Counted from the first letter of the stretch, positions 50,397 to 61,100 are shown. The stretch is DNA of 64,000 nucleotides from Klenkia brasiliensis (GCF_900100695.1 NZ_FNCF01000003.1:620001-684000); one strand, 5' to 3'. The notes: generated by a model from the sequence alone, not told the origin. Made by a program: numbers and translations.

Positions 50397-52672
50397 CGTT
50401 GGGTGCTCCTTGCGAGGCGGTGAACCAGCGCAACGACCAGCTCGCGGTCGTCGTCGTCCAGCATGTCGATGAGTTCGGCCAAGCCGGGGCCCGCAGTCGG
50501 CTTCCGTGGGTCGTCGACGTCATCCGTCTCGTCGACGCGGCCTTGGTCGGCGGGGACCTCGTTCGGCAGGAGGTGCCGCAGACCGGGGGGAAGGTCAGCC
50601 GTGCAGATCAACCTGAGGAGCTGAGTGCAGCGGGTCATCGCCACATAGAGACGGCGAAGGCCGTCGGCACCCCCGGCCGCGATGGCGGACGGTTCGACGA
50701 CGTACACCGCGTCGAACTCCAGTCCTTTCACCATGGACACTGGGACGACGGTCAGAGCCCGCCCGAAATCCTCTGCCGCACCGTCGCCGACGCGGTCAGC
50801 AAACTTCGCGGTGAGGGCCTCGTAAACCTCCGCGTGGTCTTGATCAGGGACGACGACGGCGGTGGTCAGACCTGCCTCGACGTCCGCGCTCGCCAGCGTC
50901 ACCACAGTTGCGAGAAGGTCGGCGTCCGACTGCGCTGCCACATGGACCGTCGGTGCTCCCAGGCCCTGACGAACCGAGCGGGGCACTGCGAGGTCCGGTG
51001 CAATGTGCGGTAGCAGTCCGGCTGCCAGCTCGACCACGGGCCCGGGCACTCGGTAGCCGACGGTGAGATCCTCGATTTGCGCCGGCTGGTGGTGCAGGTG
51101 GACCGTCAGCTCTTGCCAATCGTCGCGGATCCACTGGCCGGTGGCTTGGGCCAGGTCGCCAAGGAGCGTGAACGACCCGCTCGGACAGCGCCGGGCCAAC
51201 GCTCGGGCCTGCATCGGTGAGAGGTCCTGCGCCTCGTCCACGACGACGTGTCCGTACGAGCGGCCCTCGCCGTTCAAGAGGTAAGAGAGCTCATCGAGGC
51301 AGAACAGGTCCGCGGCTGTCCAGGGCTCGTCGTCGATCGAGGAGCGCGGCTCGCGGAAGAGTAGGGCCCGTTCATCAGCCGAGAGCACCCCCGATGCCGC
51401 ATCGACCAACCATGTCTGGGTGCCGTAGACGCCGCGCAGCATTTCCTCAGGTGTGAGCGTCGGCCACATCCGGTCCAGAGCGTTGGTGAAGGTGGAGAGC
51501 CTCCGCAGCGCTGGCTCGGTCGCGATGACCGCTCGTCCAGCTGCTGCTTGTGCCTCGGAGTAGGCGCGGAATGCGGCAGCCGACAAAGACTGCCGCAGCA
51601 CGTCACGGGCCTGATTGTGCGGAAGGCGACGAGACGCCGCGTCGGTGACGAGCTCGCGGACCTCGTCACCCGTCAGTGATGCCCTCGCCCCACCCAGCGC
51701 GAATTCGAGATCGCCCTCGGCCCACCCACGACGCGCGGTGAGCGCCCGGTGCAGCACCTCGCTCATCGCGGCGCTGCCCTTGATGCGTGCTGTCTCCGGG
51801 CGCTCCCAACCAGTCGCCAGCGCCTCCCCTGCGTAGAGAGACCCGAGATCGACCTGCAGCACGTCGGATGCGTCAAGCGATGGGAGCACACCGCTCATGT
51901 AGCTCAGAAAAGCAGTGGAGGGCGCGACGACGAGGATCCCGGTGCGCCTCAGATCGGCGTCGTTGAACGCCTGCCATGCCGCCCGGTGGAGACCCACGAC
52001 CGTCTTGCCGGTCCCGGGCCCGCCCTGGACGACGAGCACACCCTGCCGCGGTGCGCGGATGGCGCGGAACTGCTCGGCCTGGATCGTGGCCACGACTTCG
52101 CGCATGACGCCGTCACGAGACCGGTCCAGCTCGATCAGCAGGGCGTCGCTGAGCGGAGTCGGGCCGTCCGACCGGCCGGCGAGGACGTCGACTGCTGTCG
52201 ATGCGGTGATTTCGTCGACGACCTGGGACAAGACCCGGTCCTGCTCGACGAAGACCCGCTTGAGCGCGAGACCGGATGGTTGGGCAGGGCTGGCCTCGTA
52301 GAACACCTGCGCCGCCGGGGAGTGCCAGCCTGCGACGAGGAGGTTCTTCGTCTCGTCGTGCACACGGCGTCGACCGATGTAGAGCGGCTCTTCGTGCGGG
52401 CGATCAACACGACCGAAGACGAGCTGCCCGGATCCGCGCGAATTCCGCAGGAGGTCCAACGCACGCTTGAGGGCGAAGGACGTGGCGCGGTTGCCTTCCT
52501 CGTACGTGTTGTAGGTGACCTCGACCGCGGCGAGGCCCTTGTCGAGCATCTCGTAGGCGGTGGAGACGTAGGCCTGCTCGACCTCGTGCTCCGGGTGCCT
52601 AGGCAATGAGGCCGCGCTGATTGCTTCCCCGTCCGGCAACGACCGGCCTTCGACTGCGGTGCGCCCCGACAA
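50393..52672 (-). CDS. HelD-like UvrD-family helicase
   Basis: About 759 residues from TTG 52672, chosen because GGGGGAG lies just upstream; the frame stays open further upstream and the start is uncertain. The opening 'PEHEVEQAYVSTAYEMLDKG' resembles the N-terminal coiled coil of HelD, which recycles stalled RNA polymerase. Helicase motifs: 'VVQGGPGTGKTVVG' near residue 216, 'VVVDEAQDLSPMQ', 'VTVVPVSMVKGLEFDAVYVV' type motif and 'RRLYVAMTRCTQLLRL'. It is coupled by a 4-base overlap to the giant helicase gene, so a joint role is likely. Confidence 0.85.
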   Translation of the reverse strand: MSGRTAVEGRSLPDGEAISAASLPRHPEHEVEQAYVSTAYEMLDKGLAAVEVTYNTYEEGNRATSFALKRALDLLRNSRGSGQLVFGRVDRPHEEPLYIGRRRVHDETKNLLVAGWHSPAAQVFYEASPAQPSGLALKRVFVEQDRVLSQVVDEITASTAVDVLAGRSDGPTPLSDALLIELDRSRDGVMREVVATIQAEQFRAIRAPRQGVLVVQGGPGTGKTVVGLHRAAWQAFNDADLRRTGILVVAPSTAFLSYMSGVLPSLDASDVLQVDLGSLYAGEALATGWERPETARIKGSAAMSEVLHRALTARRGWAEGDLEFALGGARASLTGDEVRELVTDAASRRLPHNQARDVLRQSLSAAAFRAYSEAQAAAGRAVIATEPALRRLSTFTNALDRMWPTLTPEEMLRGVYGTQTWLVDAASGVLSADERALLFREPRSSIDDEPWTAADLFCLDELSYLLNGEGRSYGHVVVDEAQDLSPMQARALARRCPSGSFTLLGDLAQATGQWIRDDWQELTVHLHHQPAQIEDLTVGYRVPGPVVELAAGLLPHIAPDLAVPRSVRQGLGAPTVHVAAQSDADLLATVVTLASADVEAGLTTAVVVPDQDHAEVYEALTAKFADRVGDGAAEDFGRALTVVPVSMVKGLEFDAVYVVEPSAIAAGGADGLRRLYVAMTRCTQLLRLICTADLPPGLRHLLPNEVPADQGRVDETDDVDDPRKPTAGPGLAELIDMLDDDDRELVVALVHRLARSTQR

Positions 52673-52966
52673 CGATCTCCCCCATGTGGCTGCGACCAAC
52701 CTCGTTCCGCAACCTTGCCATCCCGTCACGACGAATCTCGACACCTCAGAGTTCCACCTCACCCAGTTGTGGCGAGTGTCCGACCTTGACCACACCCTCG
52801 GATCCGCAGCCGGCCGTGTTCGAGACTTCGCCGTCCGGTTCAGGTAGGAAGACCGAGTACGACGGACCGGCCCGTCGTACCGACTCTGTGGGGGATCTGG
52901 AATGCGTGCTGGGCATGTGCGATCAGCCGGACAAGGGGCGTCGAAGGCAACAGGGCGGCTCGGGCA

Positions 52967-55066
52967 ATGAAGGCGGTCGACGCCCACCTCCTGACCCTTC
53001 TGAAGGCCAGCAGCCAGTTCATCGTGCCGATCTACCAGCGGCTGTACTCGTGGCAGGAGAGCGAGTGCCAACAGTTGTGGGCAGACATCCTGCGGGCCGG
53101 TGCGAATGAACAACTCGGGGCTCATTTCACCGGGTCGATCGTCTACGTGGCCAGGGAACAGGGGACCAACACGTCCGCTGAGCCCGATCTGCTGATCGAC
53201 GGACAGCAGCGGGTCACGACCGTGACTTTGCTGCTCATGGCTCTGGCCGAGCGCCTTGCGACCTTCCCCGACCGAGAACGCGAACCGGTGGAAGGTTTCT
53301 CGCCGCAGAAGATTCACGGCCTCTTCCTGACCAACGCCTACGAGAGCGGCGACAAGCAGTACAAGCTCATCCTGTCCCAGGCCGATCGTGACGCCCTGAT
53401 CTCACTGCTTAACGGTGTCAGCCCCGGACCCGACGTCGTGAGCCGCATCGTCCCCAACCTTGAGTTCTTCCGCACCAAGTTGTCTGATCCGAAGCTCGAC
53501 ATCTCCGTCGTTTGCCGAGGACTCGACAAACTAGTCGTCGTCGACGTCAAGCTCACCCGCGGGGTCGACAACCCGCAGCTCGTGTTCGAGGCAATGAACT
53601 CGACCGGCCGCAAGCTTTCCCAAGCCGACCTGATTCGCAACTACGTCCTCATGGACCTACCACCCAACGACCAGAGCAACCTGTACACCTCGCACTGGCG
53701 ACCGATGGAGCTCGAGTTCGTCGGAGCGCGGGACAGTCAGTTCGACGAGTTCGTCCGTCACTACCTGACGATCAAGACCGGCACCATCCCGCGCCTCGAC
53801 GACATCTACGAGGCCTTCAAGGCCCATGCAGTGGCTGTGGTGGCGGCTGGTGACGACGTGCGGTCCCTCGTCACGGAGCTTCGCCAATACGCCCGCCGCT
53901 ACTGCGCCATCGCACTGGGCAAGGAGGCCGAGGGACGACTGAGGTCCGCGTTCGGAGACCTGGACCAGATCAAGGCCGACGTCGTCTATCCCTTCCTGTT
54001 GGAGTGCTACACCGACTACGACCTCGGAGTCCTGGACCGCGACGAACTGCTTGCGATAGTCCGGTTGGTCGTGTCCTACGTCTTCCGCCGCGCCGTCTGT
54101 CGGGTGCCCACGAACTCGTTGAACACCACGTTCGCGACGTTCCGATCGGCTGTTCGAAAGGACCGGTACGTCGAGAGCGTCGCCGCGCACTTCATCAACA
54201 TGAAGAGCTACCGGGCCTTCCCAACGGATGCGGAGTTCCTTGAAGCGCTGACCACGACGGACCTGTACAACTTCCGTCGGCGCTCGTACTTCCTCCGGGT
54301 GCTGGAGAACCACGGGAGGAAGGAGACCGTGACGATCGAGAACTACACAATTGAGCACATCCTCCCGCAGAACGAGAATCTCTCGCCCGCCTGGCGGGAC
54401 GTTCTGGGCCCGGACTGGCAGGAAGTGCAGCGCAAGTACCTGCATACGCTCGGGAACCTCACGCTGAGCGGTTACAACTCGGAGTACTCGGATCACCCCT
54501 TCGCGACCAAGCGCGATATGCCGGGCGGCTTCGCTGAGAGCCCGCTGCAGCTCAACAAGGGCCTGGGACAGCTGTCCACGTGGGGAGAGCCCGAGATCAG
54601 GGACCGAGCCGATCGCCTCGCGGCACAGGCGGTCAGCATCTGGCAGCGTCCTGACGTCGCCCCAGACCTCCTGGCCGAACTCACGGCTCGCCGCGACGAC
54701 AACGACTTCAGCATCGAGGATCACCCGAACTTGTTGACGCCGGAGCGTCGTGCGCTGTTCGAGCGGTTCACCGCCGAGGTCATGGCGCTCGATCCCGGCA
54801 TCACCCGGACGTACCGCAAGCTGTACGTCGCGTTCCGCGCTGAGTCGAGCATCGTCGACGTCGTCCCCCAGAAGGCCCGGCTGCGCCTGAGCTTGAACCT
54901 TCCGTTCGAGGCCCTGCACGACGAACGTCACCTTGCGTGGGATGTCAGCGGTCGCGGGCACTGGGGTAACGGGGACACCGAGGTGGGCCTCAGCGAGGAC
55001 TCCGACTTCGCCTACGTCATGGGCCTGGTCCGACAATCGCACGAGTACCAGATGGGTGGCGATTGA
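52967..55066 (+). CDS. GmrSD-like DUF262/DUF1524 protein (type IV restriction family)
   Basis: 699 residues, ATG start. DUF262 (residues ~1-250) has the ParB-like 'LLIDGQQRVTTVTLL' loop near 76-90, which in GmrS hydrolyses nucleotides. DUF1524 (about 400-560) has the His-Asn nuclease core 'YTIEHILPQ' near 461 and 'HTLGNLTLSGYN'. The last ~110 residues ('YRKLYVAFRAESSIVDVV', 'GRGHWGNGD') fit DUF5655. Members cut DNA with modified bases such as glucosylated hydroxymethylcytosine. It overlaps the PD-(D/E)XK gene by 11 bases and is divergent from the HelD-like gene. Confidence 0.88.
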   Translation: MKAVDAHLLTLLKASSQFIVPIYQRLYSWQESECQQLWADILRAGANEQLGAHFTGSIVYVAREQGTNTSAEPDLLIDGQQRVTTVTLLLMALAERLATFPDREREPVEGFSPQKIHGLFLTNAYESGDKQYKLILSQADRDALISLLNGVSPGPDVVSRIVPNLEFFRTKLSDPKLDISVVCRGLDKLVVVDVKLTRGVDNPQLVFEAMNSTGRKLSQADLIRNYVLMDLPPNDQSNLYTSHWRPMELEFVGARDSQFDEFVRHYLTIKTGTIPRLDDIYEAFKAHAVAVVAAGDDVRSLVTELRQYARRYCAIALGKEAEGRLRSAFGDLDQIKADVVYPFLLECYTDYDLGVLDRDELLAIVRLVVSYVFRRAVCRVPTNSLNTTFATFRSAVRKDRYVESVAAHFINMKSYRAFPTDAEFLEALTTTDLYNFRRRSYFLRVLENHGRKETVTIENYTIEHILPQNENLSPAWRDVLGPDWQEVQRKYLHTLGNLTLSGYNSEYSDHPFATKRDMPGGFAESPLQLNKGLGQLSTWGEPEIRDRADRLAAQAVSIWQRPDVAPDLLAELTARRDDNDFSIEDHPNLLTPERRALFERFTAEVMALDPGITRTYRKLYVAFRAESSIVDVVPQKARLRLSLNLPFEALHDERHLAWDVSGRGHWGNGDTEVGLSEDSDFAYVMGLVRQSHEYQMGGD

Positions 55067-56192
55067 GATCGACAGCAGCAAGCCGACGACCGGTCCGACC
55101 ACGACCGGCCAGACGGTACTCGTGAGATCGAGCAACGGCCCATGGACTGCCCCGGAGATGCACGGCTACGCGAACGAGGCCGACATGCAGGCCATGCTGC
55201 ACGTCACGCCGTCCCTGATCGACGGAGTAAACCCGGACGCGATCTCCGTGACGGAGTTCGGCACGGTTGCCGGGCCTGCTGACCTCGTCATCGTCGACAC
55301 CACTGGGGGGCTGACGCTCGTCGAGTGCAAGCTCGTACGGAATCCCCAGATCCGGCGTGAGATAGTTGGGCAGGTCTTCGACTACGCCGCACGGCTCGCC
55401 GAGACCACCCCCGCTTCGTTCGCCGAGCTGTGGGCGGGCCGCGGCGGGCCCCCGCTGGACGCCTTCTTCGAGGGCCGGACGGAAGCCCGCGAGCGGTTCG
55501 AGGCCGACCTGGCTGCTGGCGCGTTCACCTTGGTCCTCGCCGTCGACCGCATCCATGATGATCTTCGGCGCATCGTGCGGTACCTCAACGAACACACGTC
55601 GGCCGGTGTCCGCCTGCTGGCAGTGGAACTCAACAAGCTGACATTCGGCGACACCGAGGTCTTGGTACCGACCGTGTACGGGCGTGAGTCAGCTGATCAG
55701 AAGGATGCCCGCTCCAGCTCGTCCACACGTCGATGGGCGTACGAAGACGTCGACGCAGATTTGCGCTCGCGCGACCCGCAGCTGGCTGATGGTCTGCGGG
55801 CCTTCGAGCAGGAGATGGCTCATGCCGGATTCCGCGTGCAGGGCGGCGGGGCGGGCAGCGTCCCGAGCTACTCGATGTGGGGCCCGATGGTGGACGGCAG
55901 GGCGCCGACCCCCTTCAGCGTGTACGCCGGCGACCGCCCGTTGCTGTCCTGCACGTTCGAATGGAGCCGGTCTGCGGGGGAAGCAGCCGTGACCGCCTTC
56001 CTGGACGGATTGTTAGAGGCCGGCATCGAGCTGGAACGCGATCAGATCGTTGCCGCTGGTTTCAAGAAGCGACCGTCGGTATCTCTGGACGTAGTGGTCG
56101 ATCCGCGTCGTCGAGCCGCAATTGTCTCAGCCGCCCGTCGCCTACTGCCCTCTGCATCGGATCATCCAACGATCAGCAGCGATGCATACTGA
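55056..56192 (+). CDS. PD-(D/E)XK nuclease-like protein, partner of the GmrSD-like gene
   Basis: 378 residues from GTG 55056, which overlaps the upstream gene by 11 bases. 'GPADLVIVDTTGGLTLVECKLVRNPQIR' near residues 70-97 is a D...E-x-K nuclease core with the basic continuation seen in NucS-type proteins, followed by 'EIVGQVFDYAA'. The central and C-terminal parts are alpha/beta without known domain ('LLAVELNKLTFGD', 'RDQIVAAGFKKRPS'). Overlap with a type IV-like gene suggests a second nuclease of the same system or a self-protection factor; which one is unknown. Confidence 0.75.
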   Translation: MAIEIDSSKPTTGPTTTGQTVLVRSSNGPWTAPEMHGYANEADMQAMLHVTPSLIDGVNPDAISVTEFGTVAGPADLVIVDTTGGLTLVECKLVRNPQIRREIVGQVFDYAARLAETTPASFAELWAGRGGPPLDAFFEGRTEARERFEADLAAGAFTLVLAVDRIHDDLRRIVRYLNEHTSAGVRLLAVELNKLTFGDTEVLVPTVYGRESADQKDARSSSSTRRWAYEDVDADLRSRDPQLADGLRAFEQEMAHAGFRVQGGGAGSVPSYSMWGPMVDGRAPTPFSVYAGDRPLLSCTFEWSRSAGEAAVTAFLDGLLEAGIELERDQIVAAGFKKRPSVSLDVVVDPRRRAAIVSAARRLLPSASDHPTISSDAY

Positions 56193-56336
56193 ACTCCGGC
56201 TGAGGAATGGTGGCTACGGTCTGGTCTGATCGGTCGACGATGTACACCCAGCTGAGCGCCATCGATTACGAGCAGCGGTACACGCTGAGGACGCCGGGCT
56301 CCGCCCTTGTCTGCCAAATAAACCTAGGTTGTCATC

Positions 56337-57263
56337 ATGACGAAAGAACCCCGGCCGCTCCCATTCTTCGACGAGACAGACTTCGGGGCGAACTTTCTCG
56401 TCGAGGTACGGAACTACGGTTTGACGGACGAGGACCTGGGGGGTTGGCGCGAGGCGGAGCTGGCCCATCTTTTCTACCAGGCTCGGGAACACGGGTTGGA
56501 CCCCAAACGCCTCGGGACTTGGATGCGCGAACTGGGTGACTCGGATGCCGTCCGGGAGCGCTGGTTGCATGAGGAACATTCCGCAACCGGACGGGACGAT
56601 GACGGCGAGGACCACCAGGACGAAGACGAGGCGGACGAGCAGTACGAGGACGAGCCTCAGGACGTCGACGAGGCACAGGCCGAAGACTTTGAGACCGGCT
56701 GGGCGGTGGTCGGGGAGCTAGCCCAGGAGTGGTCCCACGTTTGGTACGAGGGCTCAGAGCACGCCTGGCTCAGGTACGCGTGGTCGGCGCTAAACCAAGC
56801 AGGCATGACCGCAGTCGGCGACCCGGTGGACCGAGCTGAAGCGGTCGCGAGGCTCCTTGCCTTGACCACGCTGTACCGCGTCTTCCACGCACACGCCCAC
56901 GAGACCGAGCACGTCGACGAGTGGCAGGACATGGGCGATCAGCTCTGCGGCCGCGAGCCGCTCGTGTCGGCGTTCGTATGGGGGCAGCTCAGCGAACGTC
57001 GGGGGCTCGCCGCGTACACCGATGATGACGACGAGCTCCCTGACGGGTTCGCCAAGGCGCTTGTCTGGCACTACGCCGAGGAGGTGGCGAGGGCTCTCAC
57101 CGATCAGCTTGGGGAGAACCTCCTGTTCGCTTCCTTGTGGGCCTCGTCCTCCCCCGGCGTTCGGTTTCCCCTGAATGACCGTCGATACCACGAGTCTGTC
57201 GACGAGGACCCGTGGGAGAAGATGACGGCCTACACCTGGGTGAGCGACGGCATGAGTCTGTGA
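56337..57263 (+). CDS. Hypothetical protein with long acidic linker
   Basis: 308 residues from ATG 56337. The first ~80 residues are helical ('ANFLVEVRNYGLTDEDLGGW'), then about 35 residues are nearly all Asp, Glu and Gln ('DDDGEDHQDEDEADEQYEDE'), then a mostly helical domain with 'EAVARLLALTTLYRVFHAHAHETEH'. No family recognised. Acidic linkers can mimic DNA or keep domains apart; either is inference. It follows the GmrSD-like operon and may belong to it or stand alone. Confidence 0.65.
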   Translation: MTKEPRPLPFFDETDFGANFLVEVRNYGLTDEDLGGWREAELAHLFYQAREHGLDPKRLGTWMRELGDSDAVRERWLHEEHSATGRDDDGEDHQDEDEADEQYEDEPQDVDEAQAEDFETGWAVVGELAQEWSHVWYEGSEHAWLRYAWSALNQAGMTAVGDPVDRAEAVARLLALTTLYRVFHAHAHETEHVDEWQDMGDQLCGREPLVSAFVWGQLSERRGLAAYTDDDDELPDGFAKALVWHYAEEVARALTDQLGENLLFASLWASSSPGVRFPLNDRRYHESVDEDPWEKMTAYTWVSDGMSL

Positions 57264-57618
57264 GCGCCACCTGAGGACGCCGGCCGTCACCGTCGCTCGC
57301 CAAGCAGCGAAGTGGGTCCCTGCGGCAGGTGCAACCAGACGCGAGACTTGGCCTGGTCGCTCTTGCCAACAGGGGCCACAGAGAGGTTTCGCATCCCATT
57401 CTTGGTCGTTCTCAGACGTCGCGGAACCGGCATCTCTGGTACCAGTTCGTGGGGGATGGTCGCGATGCGGCGGCTGCCATAAGTGCTGACGGTGGTCCTC
57501 TGTCTGCTCAATCAGTGAGTTCGCGGAGGCGTTAGGCCCACCTGCGGCCATGTCGAAGAATATGGACCAGGCGATTTGCTTATGGTCCGAACGTGCAGGT
57601 CCCTTGGCGCGCCCTCGC
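57264..57618. other. Convergent gap, no convincing gene
   Basis: 355 bases between converging genes. A 74-codon minus-strand frame (57287-57511) exists but has no ribosome-binding site or recognisable domain. No strong hairpin is visible. Confidence 0.5.
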
Positions 57619-58116
57619 CTAGAAGGTGACGCCCCTATGTTCGGCCATACACCCGTGGCACTCGCCGCTGGCATCCATGTGCCAGGGCGAGAAGGATGAA
57701 CGACACGTTCGACACCATCGGATGCGGCGCCTGCTCGCTGCGGTGATTCCGTGGATGGTTGCGCGGACAACCTCAGAGTTGGACACCAGCTCCGCAGATG
57801 AGAAAGTCACGCTGTCCTCCGGGGTGATCCCGCACCTGTGCCCATGCCAAGTGCCGACCGGCCGGGCCAGAACGACAACACAACCATCAACGCCCATGAG
57901 GACTTGTTCTGGGTCTCCGCTCACGTACCACTCACGCACCGTGAGGTCCTGGGCCTGCATGATGTCATCCGCCCGTCGCCACCCTCCACCGATGACGTCC
58001 ACCAGTCCTCCGGCGGGCAAACGCAGCACGTCAGCAAGTTCCGCGGTCGACATGTCGCCCTCGTACTGATTTGCGTAGTCGGTACCGTCCTCGCTGCCCG
58101 CAGGCCGACCTGTCAT
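57619..58116 (-). CDS. Zinc-ribbon protein coupled to hsdR (paralogue of the one at 23755)
   Basis: 165 residues. Its ATG overlaps the stop of hsdR (ATGA, 58113-58116), so it is translated with the type I restriction subunit. It starts with 'STAELADVLRLPAGGLVDVIGGGWRR', HTH-like, then 'EWYVSGDPEQVLMGV', and ends with 'RRIRWCRTCRSSF' and 'GECHGC', two CxxC pairs for one zinc. All four segments line up with the larger protein at 23755-24456, with the N-terminal zinc ribbon missing. Type I systems do not normally encode such a protein; it could modulate expression or activity. Confidence 0.8.
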   Translation of the reverse strand: MTGRPAGSEDGTDYANQYEGDMSTAELADVLRLPAGGLVDVIGGGWRRADDIMQAQDLTVREWYVSGDPEQVLMGVDGCVVVLARPVGTWHGHRCGITPEDSVTFSSAELVSNSEVVRATIHGITAASRRRIRWCRTCRSSFSPWHMDASGECHGCMAEHRGVTF

Positions 58117-61100
58117 GCCGCAACTCGCGGCGCCATCGACTCCATCTGCTCGATGACCAGGCGGATGGCCTCCGGCTGCTGGTCCGGCGGGTACTTGTAA
58201 CTGATCAGGAGCCGTTTGATGGACGACCGCAACTTGGCGCGGACGTCATCCCGCACCGTCCAGTCGGTCTTGACATCGCGGCGCATGACTACGACGAGCT
58301 CGCGTGCGATCTGCGCGAGTACATCTGTCCCTTGAAGCTCGACCGCCGACTTGTTCGTTCCCACCGCGTCGTAGAAAGCCAACTCATCGGAACTGAGCGG
58401 GGGGTCGAATTTCGCCCCGCGCGCAGCCTCGGCCGCGACGTCGCGAGCCATCTCGATCATGGCCGCGATGATCTCGGCCGACGTCAGTTGCTGATTGGTG
58501 TACTTGTTCATCAGTTCCTGAAGCCGGGCCGAGAACGCCCGCTGACGCACGAGGTTGTGACGTGTGGCAGCTGCCGACTCACCGACCAGCATGTCGCGCA
58601 GCGCCTCGATCGCCAGGTGCGGGTTCGCTGCCTGCTGCACCGAGGCGGTGTACTCAGGCGTCAGGTCGGTCAGCTTGGGCCGCTCCATCCCGGCCGCCTC
58701 GTAGATGTCCACGATCTCCCCGGTGACCGTCGCCGACGCAACGAGGCCAGCGAGCATCAGCTCGATCTCCGCCGGCACCGGACGACCTTCGGCCTGGCGC
58801 GCAGCGGCGTCGAACTTGCCCATCCACACCCGCACCTCCTCGTAGAACTGTGCAGGGGCGCGCAGCTCCGGGAGGTTCGTGCCGCCGGCGGACAGCGCCC
58901 AGGCCCGGGACAGGTTGTTGGTCAACTCCCGGAACCGGTCGACGAGTGGCTTCTCGTCGTCCCCGACCTGGTTACCGGGTGTCGTGGGGGAACGGACCCA
59001 GTTGGTGAGTCCGAGCAGGGCGTCGCGGTAGCTCCGGGCGTCGCCGTTGAGCTTCGAGCGCCAATCGAACCCCGCGCACAGGTCGTCCAGCTGGCCGATC
59101 AGATCTCGGGTCAGCTGTACGGATTCGGCGACATCGCGGCCGACCGGCTTCTCGTCCTGGTCTCGCTCGGTGTACTCGGCCAGCGCGGCGGCGAGGTTCT
59201 CGGTGATCGGTGCGTAGGCGACCAGTAGGCCGGCATCCTTGGCCTTGAAGGTGCGGTTGACGCGGGCGAGGGTCTGCATGAGCAGCGCCCCCCGGAGCGG
59301 GCGATCCAGGTAGAGGGTGTGCAGCGGTGGCGCGTCGAAGCCGGTCAACATCATGTTCTGCACGATCACCAGCTCGAGCGGGTCCTCGCCGGACTCCTCC
59401 TTGAGCCGGGCCTGGACGACCTTGTTCTGCGACTGGCGCCGCACGTGGTTAGAGATTGGGGGCTGGTCGCTTGCTGTTCCGGAGTACACGACCTTGATCA
59501 CGCCGGCGTCGAGTGCGTTGGACGTCCACTCGGGCCGTAGCGCGACGATTTCGTCGTAGAGCCGGGCACAGATCTCCCGGGTGGCTCCGACGATCATCGC
59601 CCGTCCGGACCAACCGAGGAACGGCCGGACGGCGTCCCGCCGGCGTTCCCAGTGCTCGACGATGTCGGCGGCCAACGCCTTCAATCGCGCAGGCGCCCCG
59701 TACACAGCGTTCAGGACGGCGACGGTCGCTTCGACCCTGGCGCGCTCGACGTCGTCCAGACCCGTGGTCGCCTCGTCGGCAGCGGCGTCCAGTTGCTCCG
59801 GGGTGAGGTCCTCGGTGCGCTCGACGGTGATCAACCGGGGCTCGAACATGACTGGCACGGTGGCGCCGTCAGCGACTGCGCGCGTCAGGTCATAGGTGTC
59901 GATGACCGGCCCGAAGACCTCGGCTGTGTTGCGGTCGGCGAGTGCGATCGGGGTGCCGGTGAACGCGATGAAGGTGGCGTGCGGAAGAGCGTCCCGAATG
60001 TGCCGCGCAAAACCGTCGAGGTCGTCGTAGTGGCTACGGTGAGCCTCGTCGACGATCACGATGATGTTCCGCCGGTCCGACAACAGCGGGTGGGCCTGCC
60101 CGCCGGTCCGTTCGGCATCGGTGCGACCGAACTTCTGCAGCGTGGTGAAGTAGATGCCGCCGGTGTTGCGATCGGCCAATGCGGTGCGCAGCTCGTCGCG
60201 GCTGCCGACCTGCACGGGGCTCTCGCGGAGCAGCCGGGAGACGGCGAAGCCGGTGAACAGCTGGTCATCGAGCTCGGTCCGGTCGGTCACGACGACGAGG
60301 GTGGGGTTGGCCAGCGCCGGGTGGTCGGCCACCGCGTGGGCGTAGAGCTCCATCTCCATCGACTTGCCCGAGCCCTGCGTGTGCCAGACGACGCCAGCCC
60401 GCCCGTCTCTGCGGACCGCGTCCACCGTGCTCCCCACTGCCTTGGTGACCGCGAAGTACTGGTGGGGCTTGGCGACCCGCTTGAGCCAACCGTCCCCGAG
60501 CTCGTCGAAGGCGATGAAGTTGCGCAGCAGCTGACCGAATCGCTCCTGGTTCGCCAGCCCGTCGATGAGCACGTCGAGTGCGATCTGGACGTCGACATCG
60601 GCCGGGTTGCTGCCCGTGGCGACGACGGCTCCGTCATCGTCGACGTTCCAGGGCGCGTAGTGGTTGAGCGGAGTGAAGGGGGTGCCGTAGGCCGCGGCCA
60701 GACCGTCGCTGATGACGGTGAGCGCGCAGCCGCGGAAGGCCAACGGGAACTCTCGCAGGTAGGTAGCCAGCTGGGCGTGCGCCTGAGACAGGTCACCGTC
60801 GGCGCGCTTGAGCTCGACGATCAGGACGGGGATGCCGTTGAGGTAGCCGACGACGTCGAATCGGCGCTCGACGTCATGATCTCGAATGGTGACCTGCGAT
60901 GCAACGAAGTAATCGTTGTCCTCCACTCGATGGCCGACGACGCGGATGGTGGGGTTCTGCTCGACACCGGCGGAATCGGTGTAGGTCAGACCACGGAAAC
61001 CGCCCACCATGATCTGGTGCATCCGGTAATTCTCGGTGATGGCGTCGGCCGACTTCGGCGCCAGGATGTCGGCTACGGCCTGCTCGCGGTACTCCAGCGG

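Noticed and set aside
52673-53317. Upstream extension of the HelD-like gene
   Set aside because: It runs antisense into the GmrSD-like gene and loses similarity; the divergent gap of about 295 bases more likely holds two promoters.
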